64,000 nt of DNA, from positions 1,387,308 to 1,451,307 of the forward strand of contig NZ_KB907784.1 of NCBI RefSeq assembly GCF_000382185.1, read 5' to 3'. The notes beneath the pieces are model-generated. The model did not search any database. It was not told the origin of the DNA and worked only from the letters and a program-made list of their open reading frames with translations. The stretch's first letter is position 1. Each line of letters begins with the position of its first letter. Origin of the DNA: Bordetella sp. FB-8. GTDB lineage: Bacteria > Pseudomonadota > Gammaproteobacteria > Burkholderiales > Burkholderiaceae_B. Positions 53,496-62,114 of the stretch are shown here, in pieces. The translations under genes were made by a program, and so were the position numbers.

Positions 53496-54022
53496 TGAGT
53501 ATCTCGAAAATTCGCGTTCCTTTAGTGCAGCCTGGGACACGCCCGGAGTTGGCCGAAGTCGAAGATCGCATCATGCAAGAGCGTGGGCGCATCTCCCTGC
53601 TTTACCAGGTATTGCTCAATAGCGGGTCCATCGCGTCGGGCTGGGAACGAATGCTTACGGCCGTGCGCAATCAGACCAGTGTGCCTGCCGACCTGCGTGA
53701 GTTGATGATTCTTCGAGTGGCTGTGCTCAACGGCGCCAACTTCGAGTTCGAAGCTCACGTACCCCATGCCGAACGGGCAGGCATCACAAACGAAAAGATT
53801 GACGCGCTTCGAGTTGCATCTCCACCCGATGTATTTACATCTTCGGAGCAACTGGTCTTGGAACTGGCTGACACCATGACCCGGGAGATCGTGGTGCCAG
53901 ACACATTAATGAGCCGGCTGCGCCAGCGGTTCGATCCCCAAGGAATTGTTGAGGTCGTTGCGACGGTTGCGGCATACAACATGGTGTCGCGCTTGCTGGT
54001 TGCGCTGAACGTCGAACACTGA
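53495..54022 (+). CDS. Carboxymuconolactone decarboxylase-family protein
   Basis: A 175-residue AhpD/CMD-fold protein with the family's LMILRVAVLNGANFEFEAHVPHAERAGIT segment. This differs from AhpD in that the CxxC is absent: NFEFEAH stands where NCxYCxxxH usually stands, so a carboxylase-like rather than peroxidase-like role is favoured. A C-terminal VVATVAAYNMVSRLLVALNV helix ends the fold. It overlaps the Bug gene by one base (TGATG) and is the last gene of the operon. Confidence 0.88.
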   Translation: MSISKIRVPLVQPGTRPELAEVEDRIMQERGRISLLYQVLLNSGSIASGWERMLTAVRNQTSVPADLRELMILRVAVLNGANFEFEAHVPHAERAGITNEKIDALRVASPPDVFTSSEQLVLELADTMTREIVVPDTLMSRLRQRFDPQGIVEVVATVAAYNMVSRLLVALNVEH

Positions 54023-54318
54023 ACTGCATTTCGGCTACCAGCTGCTGTTAGCTCGCCAGGATAAATGGCGCGAACTGCTTTTTGCCATGATCTGCCAACA
54101 AAGCAGCGGTCGCTATGGCACGAGCCTACAGATGTGGCGCGATTGAGTGCGATCTGAGTTCTCATGGGATATTTTGCACGGCAGGTCGACTCGCGCTGAG
54201 CAATGTTCATGGCACGAAGTTGTTAATAACCAGAACACTGCTGCGGCCTGGTAGGTAGGATGCTCATCGCCTCCTTTGGTGCAAATTTCCCAGGGAACAT
54301 GTATTTTGGAGTTGAAAA
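54023..54318. other. Gap before the BKACE gene
   Basis: A 296-bp stretch with no supportable gene; short open frames on both strands have no family similarity. It separates the CMD-like gene from the BKACE gene and must hold the promoter of the latter if that gene is transcribed alone. Confidence 0.4.
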
Positions 54319-55164
54319 ATGACGGTTCCTTGCATCATTACTGTTGCTATCACCGGCTCTTTACCTAGAAAGAATGACAATCCGGCAGTTCCGATAACAA
54401 TCTCGGAGCAGATCGAATCGACTCACGAAGCCTTTGAAGCCGGCGCTACGCTCGTCCATCTGCATGTACGCAACGATGATGAATCACCTTCATCGGACCC
54501 TGATCGTTTTGCCCAGGTTATTGATGGCATTCGTAAGCATTGTCCAGGCATCATCACGCAGGTATCTACCGGTGGGCGATCGGGTGCCGGGCATGAGCGC
54601 GGCGGCATGCTGTATCTCAAACCTGACATGGCATCTTTGGCAACCGGATCCGTCAACTTTCCAACGCGAGTCTATGACAATGAGCCTGAACTGGTGGATT
54701 GGCTCGCGCAAGAAATGCGCAAATACGGCATCAAGCCTGAGATAGAAGCCTTTGATCTTTCCATGATTTTCCAGGCGGTATCCATGCAAAAGTCAGGGAG
54801 TATCGTTGGCCCTCTACATGTTCAGTTTGTCATGGGTGTCAAAAATGCAATGCCTGTGGACCGTGAGGTATTTGAGTTTTATATCAAAACACTCAAACGA
54901 CTGGCGCCTGATGCAACCTGGACCGGAGCCGGTATTGGACGCAACCAGATCGAGGTGGCGCGCTGGTCTTTAGAGCTCGGTGGGCACTGCCGTACAGGGC
55001 TCGAAGACAACATTAGACTGAACAGGAACACGTTAGCACCTTCTAATGCGGCACTTGTAAAGCAGGTGGTTGATGCATGCGAAAGGTTCGGTCGCCGACC
55101 CGCAACAGCCGATGAGGCCCGTGCCTTGCTTTCCATTTCAGAGGCCGTACGCCCGTCGGCATAG
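54319..55164 (+). CDS. BKACE-family beta-keto acid cleavage enzyme (DUF849)
   Basis: A 281-residue zinc-dependent beta-keto acid cleavage enzyme. These react a beta-keto acid with acetyl-CoA to give acetoacetate and an acyl-CoA. Landmarks are ITVAITGSLPRKNDNPAVPIT, AFEAGATLVHLHVRNDDESPSSDP with the zinc His pair, YLKPDMASLATGSVNFPTRVY, and GAGIGRNQIEVARWSLELGGHCRTGLEDN. The specificity-setting residues cannot be read without alignment. TGGAG precedes the ATG. It is convergent with the IclR gene and follows the LysR-linked operon. Confidence 0.92.
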   Translation: MTVPCIITVAITGSLPRKNDNPAVPITISEQIESTHEAFEAGATLVHLHVRNDDESPSSDPDRFAQVIDGIRKHCPGIITQVSTGGRSGAGHERGGMLYLKPDMASLATGSVNFPTRVYDNEPELVDWLAQEMRKYGIKPEIEAFDLSMIFQAVSMQKSGSIVGPLHVQFVMGVKNAMPVDREVFEFYIKTLKRLAPDATWTGAGIGRNQIEVARWSLELGGHCRTGLEDNIRLNRNTLAPSNAALVKQVVDACERFGRRPATADEARALLSISEAVRPSA

Positions 55165-55236
55165 TGAGAGTGCTCCATCCGTTTTCAAAGAGTGAAATGA
55201 AATCGTACTCGTACTCGACGCAGCTGCAGGACTGAT

Positions 55237-56037
55237 TCAGCCCTGGGTATGAGCGTCCAGTTCTCTCTGGATCAGATGGCGCATCTCCATTAAGGGTTCG
55301 CAGAACCTATCGACAATCCTCTTCATGGGCTCTTCTGTAGAGAGACTGATGTTGAGAACATAGATCGCATCGGGAACGATCAGGGGCGTCGCTATCGCCA
55401 CGACCTCAGGCTGCCAGGCAGCAGAGCAATATCCGCGCGCATTGACGCTCTCCCGCGCCTCCTGAATCGCTTTGCTGACAGTATCCCACTGCGCTCTGCG
55501 CCGTTTGAACACGGCGAGCAAGGCGCTGCGCTTTGACTCTGGCGCGACGGCCAGGTAGGCACGCCCCAGCGAGGTCAGTTCCATGGGTACGCGCTGGCCC
55601 GCAACGACGTGCCGCAGCGCGATGCGGCGGCTATAGCGAATGGACTCAAGGTAGACCATTTCGTCCCTGTCAGGAGCGGCCAAGCCGACATTGATGCGTT
55701 GACTCTCAGCCAGGGAACGCATTAGAGGTGCCGCGACCGTAAGGATATGAGACCCGGTGCGCATGGCATGGGCCAGGCTGAGCACGGCAGGCGCCAGCCG
55801 ATAGGTACGCGTTTGCGCATCGATCTGCAACATGCCTGTTCCAACCAGGGTCTGAGTCAGTCTGCTGACCGTGGATTTCGAAAGGCCGGTCCTTTCCGCA
55901 ATGTCACCATTCCCGAGCAATTCGGATCCCGGTCGAAATGCCCGAAGGATTTCTATGCCCCGCTCGAGCGAGCGGTTGGAGGGAGATTGCCCCGGCTTGT
56001 CGTCGAGGATCGCGGATCGATGGTGGTCCATGGTCAT
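55237..56037 (-). CDS. IclR-family transcriptional regulator
   Basis: A 266-residue IclR regulator: N-terminal HTH SLERGIEILRAFRPGSELLGNGDIAERTGLSKSTVSRLTQTLVGTGMLQIDAQTRTYRL and an effector domain with SLGRAYLAVAPES, RGYCSAAWQPEVVAIATPLI. It is divergent from the Bug gene that heads the second catabolic cluster and probably controls it. Confidence 0.93.
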   Translation of the reverse strand: MTMDHHRSAILDDKPGQSPSNRSLERGIEILRAFRPGSELLGNGDIAERTGLSKSTVSRLTQTLVGTGMLQIDAQTRTYRLAPAVLSLAHAMRTGSHILTVAAPLMRSLAESQRINVGLAAPDRDEMVYLESIRYSRRIALRHVVAGQRVPMELTSLGRAYLAVAPESKRSALLAVFKRRRAQWDTVSKAIQEARESVNARGYCSAAWQPEVVAIATPLIVPDAIYVLNISLSTEEPMKRIVDRFCEPLMEMRHLIQRELDAHTQG

Positions 56038-56219
56038 GTCTCAAATGAATTTCAGCGACGGGTTCTGCCTGGGATCGAGCGGCCGGAATTTCCACTCCTT
56101 GGAATTAGAGGGCTGTGGGAAATTCTATCAATCGATAAGCTTTGCGGCACATAAAAGACATGTTGGCGACGAGCCGGCAATTCAACGCGACACCCGTCGC
56201 ACATTCAGGAGACAGACAG

Positions 56220-57197
56220 ATGTGGACTTCCATCGTCAACCGCAGCGTGAAATCCCTTGCGCTGGTTCTTGCCGCCGCGGCTTACGCCGGGCCGGCCCTG
56301 GCCGCCTTTCCCGAGCAGCCCATCCGAATCATCGTGCCCTTCGCCCCCGGCGGCGGAACGGACTTGGTCGCGCGCACGATCAGCGTGGGAATGTCGAAAG
56401 ACCTCGGTCAACCGGTGATCGTTGAAAACAAGCCCGGTGCAGGCACGATGATCGGCGAAGACTTCGTCGCCAAGAGCAAGCCGGACGGATACACCCTGGT
56501 CATCTCGACGTTTGCGCACGCCGTCAATCCCACGCTGCAACCCAGCTTGCCTTACGGTAGCAACAAGGCGTTCGCGCCGGTCATGCTGATCGCGCGGGGA
56601 CCGAACGTGCTGGTGGTGCGTGCAGGCAGCCCGTTCAAGACGATCGGGGATCTCATTGCCTACGCCAAGGCCCACCCCGGCAAGCTGACCTATGCGTCCC
56701 AGGGAACCGGCACGTCGGCGCATTTGGCCGGGGCGCTGTTCGCCGATCTTCTCAAGACAAAAATGACTCATGTCCCGTATCGCGGCGCGGGTCCCGCGAT
56801 GGCGGACCTGATGGGCGGCCAGGTCGACATGATGTTCGCCACCGCCGAGGCAGCGGGACCGCTGGTCAACAGCGGCAAGTTCAGGGCGCTGGGCGTCACG
56901 ACTACCACGCCCTCGCCCGCATTCAAGGGCGTGCCGCCCGTCTCGGATAGCGTTCCGGGCTTTGCCGTCGAGAGCTGGTACGGAATGTATGCCCCGGCAG
57001 GTACGCCGGCCGCGGTGATCGATCGACTCAATGCCGCTGCGCGCAAGGCCGTGCAGGAACCCGTGTTCACTCAAATGATCAAGCGCGAGGGCCTGGCCGC
57101 GAGTCCGGGAACGCCGCAGGATCTGGCGAAGTATGTCCAGGCCCAGGAGCAGCGCTGGGGACATGTTGTCAAAGAAGACCACATCAAGCCCGAATAA
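56220..57197 (+). CDS. Bug-family periplasmic binding protein
   Basis: A 325-residue Bug receptor with a signal peptide (MWTSIVNRSVKSLALVLAAAAYAGPALA) followed by IRIIVPFAPGGGTDLVARTISVGMSKDLGQPVIVENKPGAGTMIG and THVPYRGAGPAMADLMGGQV. The AGGAG at 56207 fixes the start. It shares the operon with an enoyl-CoA hydratase 34 bp downstream, so it likely supplies or senses the acid degraded by it. No cognate membrane genes are near. Confidence 0.94.
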   Translation: MWTSIVNRSVKSLALVLAAAAYAGPALAAFPEQPIRIIVPFAPGGGTDLVARTISVGMSKDLGQPVIVENKPGAGTMIGEDFVAKSKPDGYTLVISTFAHAVNPTLQPSLPYGSNKAFAPVMLIARGPNVLVVRAGSPFKTIGDLIAYAKAHPGKLTYASQGTGTSAHLAGALFADLLKTKMTHVPYRGAGPAMADLMGGQVDMMFATAEAAGPLVNSGKFRALGVTTTTPSPAFKGVPPVSDSVPGFAVESWYGMYAPAGTPAAVIDRLNAAARKAVQEPVFTQMIKREGLAASPGTPQDLAKYVQAQEQRWGHVVKEDHIKPE

Positions 57198-57231
57198 CGC
57201 TGAACCTAGACGAGAAATATCGGAGAATGCC

Positions 57232-58023
57232 ATGGACCATGTCTTGATTGACTTCAAAGTCACCGACAGTGTGGCGACCATTACGCTCAACCGTCCGGAA
57301 AAGCGCAATGCGATGAGCGACGACATGCGTTCGGAATTCATCGATGCCCTGGATGCGGTGGCAGCCGACAAGCGCATCAGGGCGCTGGTTCTCACGGGAG
57401 CCGGCAAAGGATTCTGCGCAGGCGGGGATATCAGCGGCATGCAAAGGCGAATGAATGCGCCTGCCGGCGAGATCGCCTTCAACGGCTGGCAACGCCAGCA
57501 GCGTGTCCACCACGCGCAGGCGTTGCTGCACACCATGCCCAAGCCCGTGATCGCCGCCGTGAACGGCGCCGCCTCCGGCCTGGGGGCCGATACCGCGCTG
57601 GCTTGCGATTTCATCATCGCCAGCGAATGGGCCAGCTTTACCTGGTCCTACATCCATCGCGGCCTCATTCCCGATGGCGGGGGCATGTACTTCCTGCCGC
57701 GCCGCGTCGGCCTGCCCAAGGCCAAAGAGCTAATTTTCACTGGCCGCCAGGTCAAGGTGGACGAAGCGCTGAGCCTGGGCATCGTCGATCGCAAAACCCG
57801 TGCCGAGACGCTGCTGGACGAAGCCCAGGCATGGGCCTGCGAGCTATCGAAAGCGTCCTCAACCGCGCTGGCGCTTACCAAGACCATTCTGAATCAAAGC
57901 TTCGAACTCTCGGCCCACGATGTCTTCGCCCAGGGCAGTCAGGCTCAGGGAATCTGCTACACCAGCAGCGAGCACCGCGCCTGTGTCGAAGCTTTTCTCG
58001 CCAAATCGGCAGTCAGGGAGTGA
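57232..58023 (+). CDS. Enoyl-CoA hydratase/isomerase-family protein
   Basis: A 263-residue crotonase-fold enzyme: ATITLNRPEKRNAMSDDM, the oxyanion-hole FCAGGDISGM, GAASGLGADTALACDFIIAS and YIHRGLIPDGGGMYFLPRRVG. The second catalytic position is Asp (in LIPDGGG) rather than the hydratase Glu, so isomerase, hydrolase or C-C lyase activity should be considered. It is in an operon with the acyl-CoA synthetase gene four bases downstream. Confidence 0.9.
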   Translation: MDHVLIDFKVTDSVATITLNRPEKRNAMSDDMRSEFIDALDAVAADKRIRALVLTGAGKGFCAGGDISGMQRRMNAPAGEIAFNGWQRQQRVHHAQALLHTMPKPVIAAVNGAASGLGADTALACDFIIASEWASFTWSYIHRGLIPDGGGMYFLPRRVGLPKAKELIFTGRQVKVDEALSLGIVDRKTRAETLLDEAQAWACELSKASSTALALTKTILNQSFELSAHDVFAQGSQAQGICYTSSEHRACVEAFLAKSAVRE

Positions 58024-58027
58024 CGGC

Positions 58028-60127
58028 GTGAGCGACACCATCAGCAAGCTTCTATCGCCGCGCAGCGTCGCCATCATCGGCGCGTCGGCCGATCCGCAGA
58101 AAACCACCGGCAGACCCGTCGCCTATTTGCGCAAGCACGGATATTCCGGGCGAATCATGCCTGTCAATCCCAAGGTCGAACGCATCGGCGATCTACCTTG
58201 TTACCCGGATATCGCCTCGCTACCCGATGTGCCGGACGTCGCCGTCGTGCTGTTGAGCGCCGAGCGCGCACACCTGGCGGTGAAGGAACTGTCGGCACGC
58301 GGCTGCGCGGCTGCCATCGTTTTGGCCAGTGGCTACACCGAGACAGGTGACGAGGGGGCGCGACGCCAGCAGCAGCTGATCGAGGCTGCAGGCCCTATGC
58401 GCATCCTGGGCCCCAACACCATAGGTCTGGTCAACTTGACCGACAAGATCGTGCTGTCGCCTTCCGGGGCGTTGGAAATGAGCGAATTTCCTGTGGGCGG
58501 AATCGGCGTAGTGTCGCAAAGCGGGGGGATTCTGGGAGCGCTTCTGTCGCGTGCCGCCGCGCGTGGAATCGGTCTGTCAAAACTGATATCCACCAGCAAC
58601 GAGGTGGATCTGGAGCTGGCTGATTTCATCGATCATCTGGCAGATGACCCCGCCACCCAAGTGATCGCGCTGTACGTTGAAACGGTCCGCAATCCGGCCA
58701 AGTTTCGCGCCGCTTGCCTGAAAGCCGCGCGCCGGGGAAAGCCCGTGGTGGCGTTCAAGATCGGACGCTCGGAAGCCGGGGCCAAGGCCGCCGTGTCGCA
58801 TACCGGGGCCATGGCCGGGGCTGACAGCATGTACGATGCGCTGTTCAATCAGATCGGCGTTATCCGGGCGCAGAATTTTTCGGATTTGCTGGATATCCCT
58901 GCTGCGCTGGTCACGCACCGACTGCTGCGCGGCAAGCGGGTCGCCGTCCTGACATCCACGGGAGGAGCCGGCACACTGGTTTCCGACGATCTGGGCGTGG
59001 CGGGTTTCGAGACCCCGGCACCTGATGCGGCCACAGCCGGCGCCCTGCGCGCACTGCAGACCGGCGGTGAGGCGGTGCTGGACCGCAACCCCATCGACGT
59101 AACGCTGGCCGGCCTTCGCCCCGAGCTGTTGCGCGGTGCCATCAATGCGCTGCTGGCAAGCCCGAGCTACGACGCATTAGTAATCATTGTCGGCTCTTCC
59201 AGCCTGGCCATGCCGGAACTGATGGTCGATGCCATCAAGGAATGCCTGCCCAATTCCGATAAGCCGGTAATGGCTTATATAAGCCCGCATGCGCCCGAGG
59301 TGGGGGCCCTGCTGACGCGAAGCGGCGTGCCGGCTTTTGCCGCCGCCGAAAGCTGCACCGCGGCCCTGGTGGCCATGCTGCGCGTCCGGCATTTCACGCC
59401 AACCGAGGAAAGCGATGCTGCGGCCGCTCCGATCGAAACCGGCCCGCTGCCCGGCGGCGCTCTCGACGAAATGCAGGCCAAACAGCTTTTCGCGCGCTTT
59501 GGCGTGCCTTGCGCCCGTGAATCGGCCGTTGCCTGCGCCGCCGACGCCGAGGCTGTCGCGCGCGATCTGGGCGACCGCGTCGTACTCAAGATCCTCTCGT
59601 CGCAAATTACGCATAAAAGCGATGTCGGCGGTGTTGCCGTCAATCTGAGCTCCGCGACCATAGGCGAACGGCTCAGCCGCATGGTCGCCGATGTCAAATC
59701 CAGTTGCGGCGTGACGCCCGGGCGATTTCTCGTTCAGGAAATGGTCTCCGGTGGTACGGAACTCATACTGGGTATGCACCGGGATGCGCTGGGAACCGCG
59801 ATTCTGCTGGGCATGGGCGGCGTGACGGCGGAACTGTTCAAGGACGTCACCATGAGACTGCTGCGACAGGACGAACAGGGTTTGAGGCCTTTGAGCCGCG
59901 CCCAGGCGCTGTCGATGGTCCAGGATCTGAAAACCTGGCCGTTGCTGGACGGCTTTCGTGGTCGCCCCAAAGCCGATGTCCAGGCGTTGGTCGACGCCAT
60001 CGTTGCGTTCTCCCGAATGGTGGCTCAGCTCGGCGAGCGCCTGGTCGAAGCGGAAATCAACCCGATCTTCGCGCTCGATCAGGGTCTTGGCGTGCGAGCG
60101 GCCGACGGCGTAGCGGTGTTGTCCTGA
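58028..60127 (+). CDS. NDP-forming acyl-CoA synthetase
   Basis: A 699-residue fused acid-CoA ligase of the ADP/GDP-forming class, with CoA-binding (SPRSVAIIGASADPQKTTGRPVAYLRKHGYSG), succinyl-CoA-ligase-like flavodoxin parts (VSQSGGILGALLSRAAARGIGLS, the catalytic-His SHTGAMAG) and a C-terminal ATP-grasp domain (KILSSQITHKSDVGGVAVNL, VQEMVSGGTELILGMHRD). It activates the incoming acid to its CoA ester. It begins with GTG four bases after the hydratase stop and precedes the thiolase gene by 13 bp. Confidence 0.92.
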   Translation: MSDTISKLLSPRSVAIIGASADPQKTTGRPVAYLRKHGYSGRIMPVNPKVERIGDLPCYPDIASLPDVPDVAVVLLSAERAHLAVKELSARGCAAAIVLASGYTETGDEGARRQQQLIEAAGPMRILGPNTIGLVNLTDKIVLSPSGALEMSEFPVGGIGVVSQSGGILGALLSRAAARGIGLSKLISTSNEVDLELADFIDHLADDPATQVIALYVETVRNPAKFRAACLKAARRGKPVVAFKIGRSEAGAKAAVSHTGAMAGADSMYDALFNQIGVIRAQNFSDLLDIPAALVTHRLLRGKRVAVLTSTGGAGTLVSDDLGVAGFETPAPDAATAGALRALQTGGEAVLDRNPIDVTLAGLRPELLRGAINALLASPSYDALVIIVGSSSLAMPELMVDAIKECLPNSDKPVMAYISPHAPEVGALLTRSGVPAFAAAESCTAALVAMLRVRHFTPTEESDAAAAPIETGPLPGGALDEMQAKQLFARFGVPCARESAVACAADAEAVARDLGDRVVLKILSSQITHKSDVGGVAVNLSSATIGERLSRMVADVKSSCGVTPGRFLVQEMVSGGTELILGMHRDALGTAILLGMGGVTAELFKDVTMRLLRQDEQGLRPLSRAQALSMVQDLKTWPLLDGFRGRPKADVQALVDAIVAFSRMVAQLGERLVEAEINPIFALDQGLGVRAADGVAVLS

Positions 60128-60140
60128 ATCGAGGGATACC

Positions 60141-61346
60141 GTGACGAATCAAGCTTATATTTGTGACGGCGTTCGCACCCCATTTGGTCGCTACGGCGGT
60201 TGCCTCGCAAGCCTGCGCACCGACGATCTGGGAGCGATTCCGCTCAAGGCACTGATGGCGCGCCATCCGGGGCTCGACTGGGAAGCCGTTTCGGATGTCG
60301 TCTACGGCTGCGCCAATCAGGCCGGCGAAGACAATCGCAACGTCGCCCGCATGTCTGCGCTCCTGGCGGGACTGCCCGTAACGGTACCCGGCAGTACCGT
60401 CAACCGATTGTGCGGCTCCGGACTTGACGCGCTGGGTACGGCCGCCCGCGCGATCAAGGCAGGCGAGACCGGGCTTATGATCGCGGGCGGCGTCGAGAGC
60501 ATGAGCCGGGCGCCGTTCGTATTAGGCAAGGCGGAAAGCGCGTATTCCCGCCTCACAAAAATCGAAGACACCACTATCGGCTGGCGCTTCGTCAACGAAC
60601 TGATGAAAGCGGCATATGGCGTGGATACCATGCCGCAAACCGCAGAGAACGTCGCAGTCGAATTCCACATCTCGCGCCAAGACCAGGACCGCATGGCATT
60701 GGCATCGCAGCGAAAAGCCCTTGCGGCGCAGAAGCGCGGCTTTTTTGACGCCGAAATCATCCCAGTCGACGTGCCGCAGAAGAAAGGTGATCCGCTACGG
60801 GTTTTCAAAGACGAACACCCGCGCGATACCAGCATGGAGGCATTGGCCAAGCTCAAAGGCGTGGTGCACGAAGCGGGGTCGGTAACGGCAGGCAACGCCA
60901 GCGGCGTCAATGACGGCGCTGCGGCGCTGCTACTGGCGGACGCGGCCCATGCCGCGCGGCATGGGCTTGTGCCGCGTGCCCGCGTGGTAGCCATGGCCAC
61001 GGCCGGGGTGCCGCCGCGCATCATGGGCATGGGGCCCGCGCCGGCGGTACGCAAGGTGCTAGATCTGGCTGGTCTCAAACTGGATAAGATCGACGTGATA
61101 GAGCTCAACGAAGCTTTTGCAGCGCAAGGCCTTGCCGTCCTGCGCGATTTGGGTATTGACGACGATGATTCGCGCGTCAATCCCAACGGCGGAGCCATTG
61201 CCTTAGGACACCCGCTGGGCGCATCGGGCGCACGACTGGCCTTGACGGCGGTCAATCAATTGCATTCGATCGGCGGCCGCTATGCGCTGTGTACCATGTG
61301 CGTAGGGGTGGGGCAGGGCATTGCCGTCCTGTTGGAGCGGGTCTAA
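60141..61346 (+). CDS. Thiolase, 3-oxoadipyl-CoA thiolase-like
   Basis: A 401-residue thiolase with the active-site cysteine in VNRLCGSGLDALGTAARAI, NEAFAAQGLAVL, NGGAIALGHPLGASGARL and the C-terminal CMCVGVGQGIAVLLERV. The NRLCGSGL form and the opening AYICDGVRTPFGRYGG resemble PcaF/PaaJ, which split 3-oxoadipyl-CoA into succinyl- and acetyl-CoA. GTG start. It is fourth in the operon behind the CoA synthetase. Confidence 0.92.
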   Translation: MTNQAYICDGVRTPFGRYGGCLASLRTDDLGAIPLKALMARHPGLDWEAVSDVVYGCANQAGEDNRNVARMSALLAGLPVTVPGSTVNRLCGSGLDALGTAARAIKAGETGLMIAGGVESMSRAPFVLGKAESAYSRLTKIEDTTIGWRFVNELMKAAYGVDTMPQTAENVAVEFHISRQDQDRMALASQRKALAAQKRGFFDAEIIPVDVPQKKGDPLRVFKDEHPRDTSMEALAKLKGVVHEAGSVTAGNASGVNDGAAALLLADAAHAARHGLVPRARVVAMATAGVPPRIMGMGPAPAVRKVLDLAGLKLDKIDVIELNEAFAAQGLAVLRDLGIDDDDSRVNPNGGAIALGHPLGASGARLALTAVNQLHSIGGRYALCTMCVGVGQGIAVLLERV

Positions 61347-61415
61347 GCCCGCAGGAGCTGGATCGGCGCCAAGCAGCGGCCGGGAACGCCTCATCAACGC
61401 GGATTGAAAATTGCA

Positions 61416-62113
61416 ATGAACGCATTCGTCCATCAGGAACCCGCGCCCTGCGAGGTGGAACGCATTGTTGAGCGCACACAGCGGCATGCCGTAGACGGCT
61501 CCGGGGGGCGCGTGATCTGGCATACGCTGGGGCAAGGACGCCCGCTAGTGCTGCTACATGGAGGTCACGGAACATGGCTGCACTGGATACGCAATATCCA
61601 CGCGCTGGCCGAAAGCCGAATGGTGTGTGTTCCCGATCTGCCGGGCTACGGTGAGTCCGACATACCTAACAACGCCTCGCTCGAAGAATTGCTACGGAGT
61701 TTAGGAAACAGCCTGGATGCGCTGCTGGGACAGGGAGCAGACTTCGATCTCGCCGGCTTTTCCTTCGGTGGCCTCGTGGCGACCCATCTGGCGGTGGCGT
61801 ACGGAGGGATCAGGCGGCTGGCCCTCCTGGGCACTGCGGGTCATGCGGGCGCGCGGCGGCCCAGGGCGCAATTGCTCAGCTGGCGCGCGCCGGAGGTCTG
61901 CAGTTGCTGCTGCCTCGCGCTTCGGAGTCGCTGCTCCTGGCCTGGGGCGAGCATGATGTAACGGCGGATCCTCCGCAGGTATCAGCCCATCTGCAGACAT
62001 TTCACCCGCATTGCTATACGGCCGTTTTGCCCGATGCGGGGCACTGGGTCCAGTACGAATCGCCGGATGCGGTTAATCGGCTGTTGGGTCGCTGGCTGAA
62101 GGATCGATCCTAA
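61416..62113 (+). pseudogene. Alpha/beta hydrolase gene with internal deletion and frameshift
   Basis: The 5' part reads as a normal alpha/beta hydrolase: VIWHTLGQGRPLVLLHGGHG, VPDLPGYGESD, and nucleophile DLAGFSFGGLVATHLA. Near 61870-61885 the frame breaks. In another frame it resumes as AQLARAGGLQLLLPRASESL, then AWGEHDV and PDAGHWVQYESPDAVNRLL to a stop at 62113. The lid region, about 60-70 residues, is missing. The gene is a recent deletion with shift; catalytic Ser and His codons remain but cannot be in one product. Confidence 0.8.
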
Positions 62114-62114
62114 A

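Noticed and set aside
52530..57197. The two Bug proteins as parts of complete tripartite tricarboxylate transporters
   Set aside because: No TctA or TctB genes occur anywhere in the window, so only orphan receptors can be claimed.
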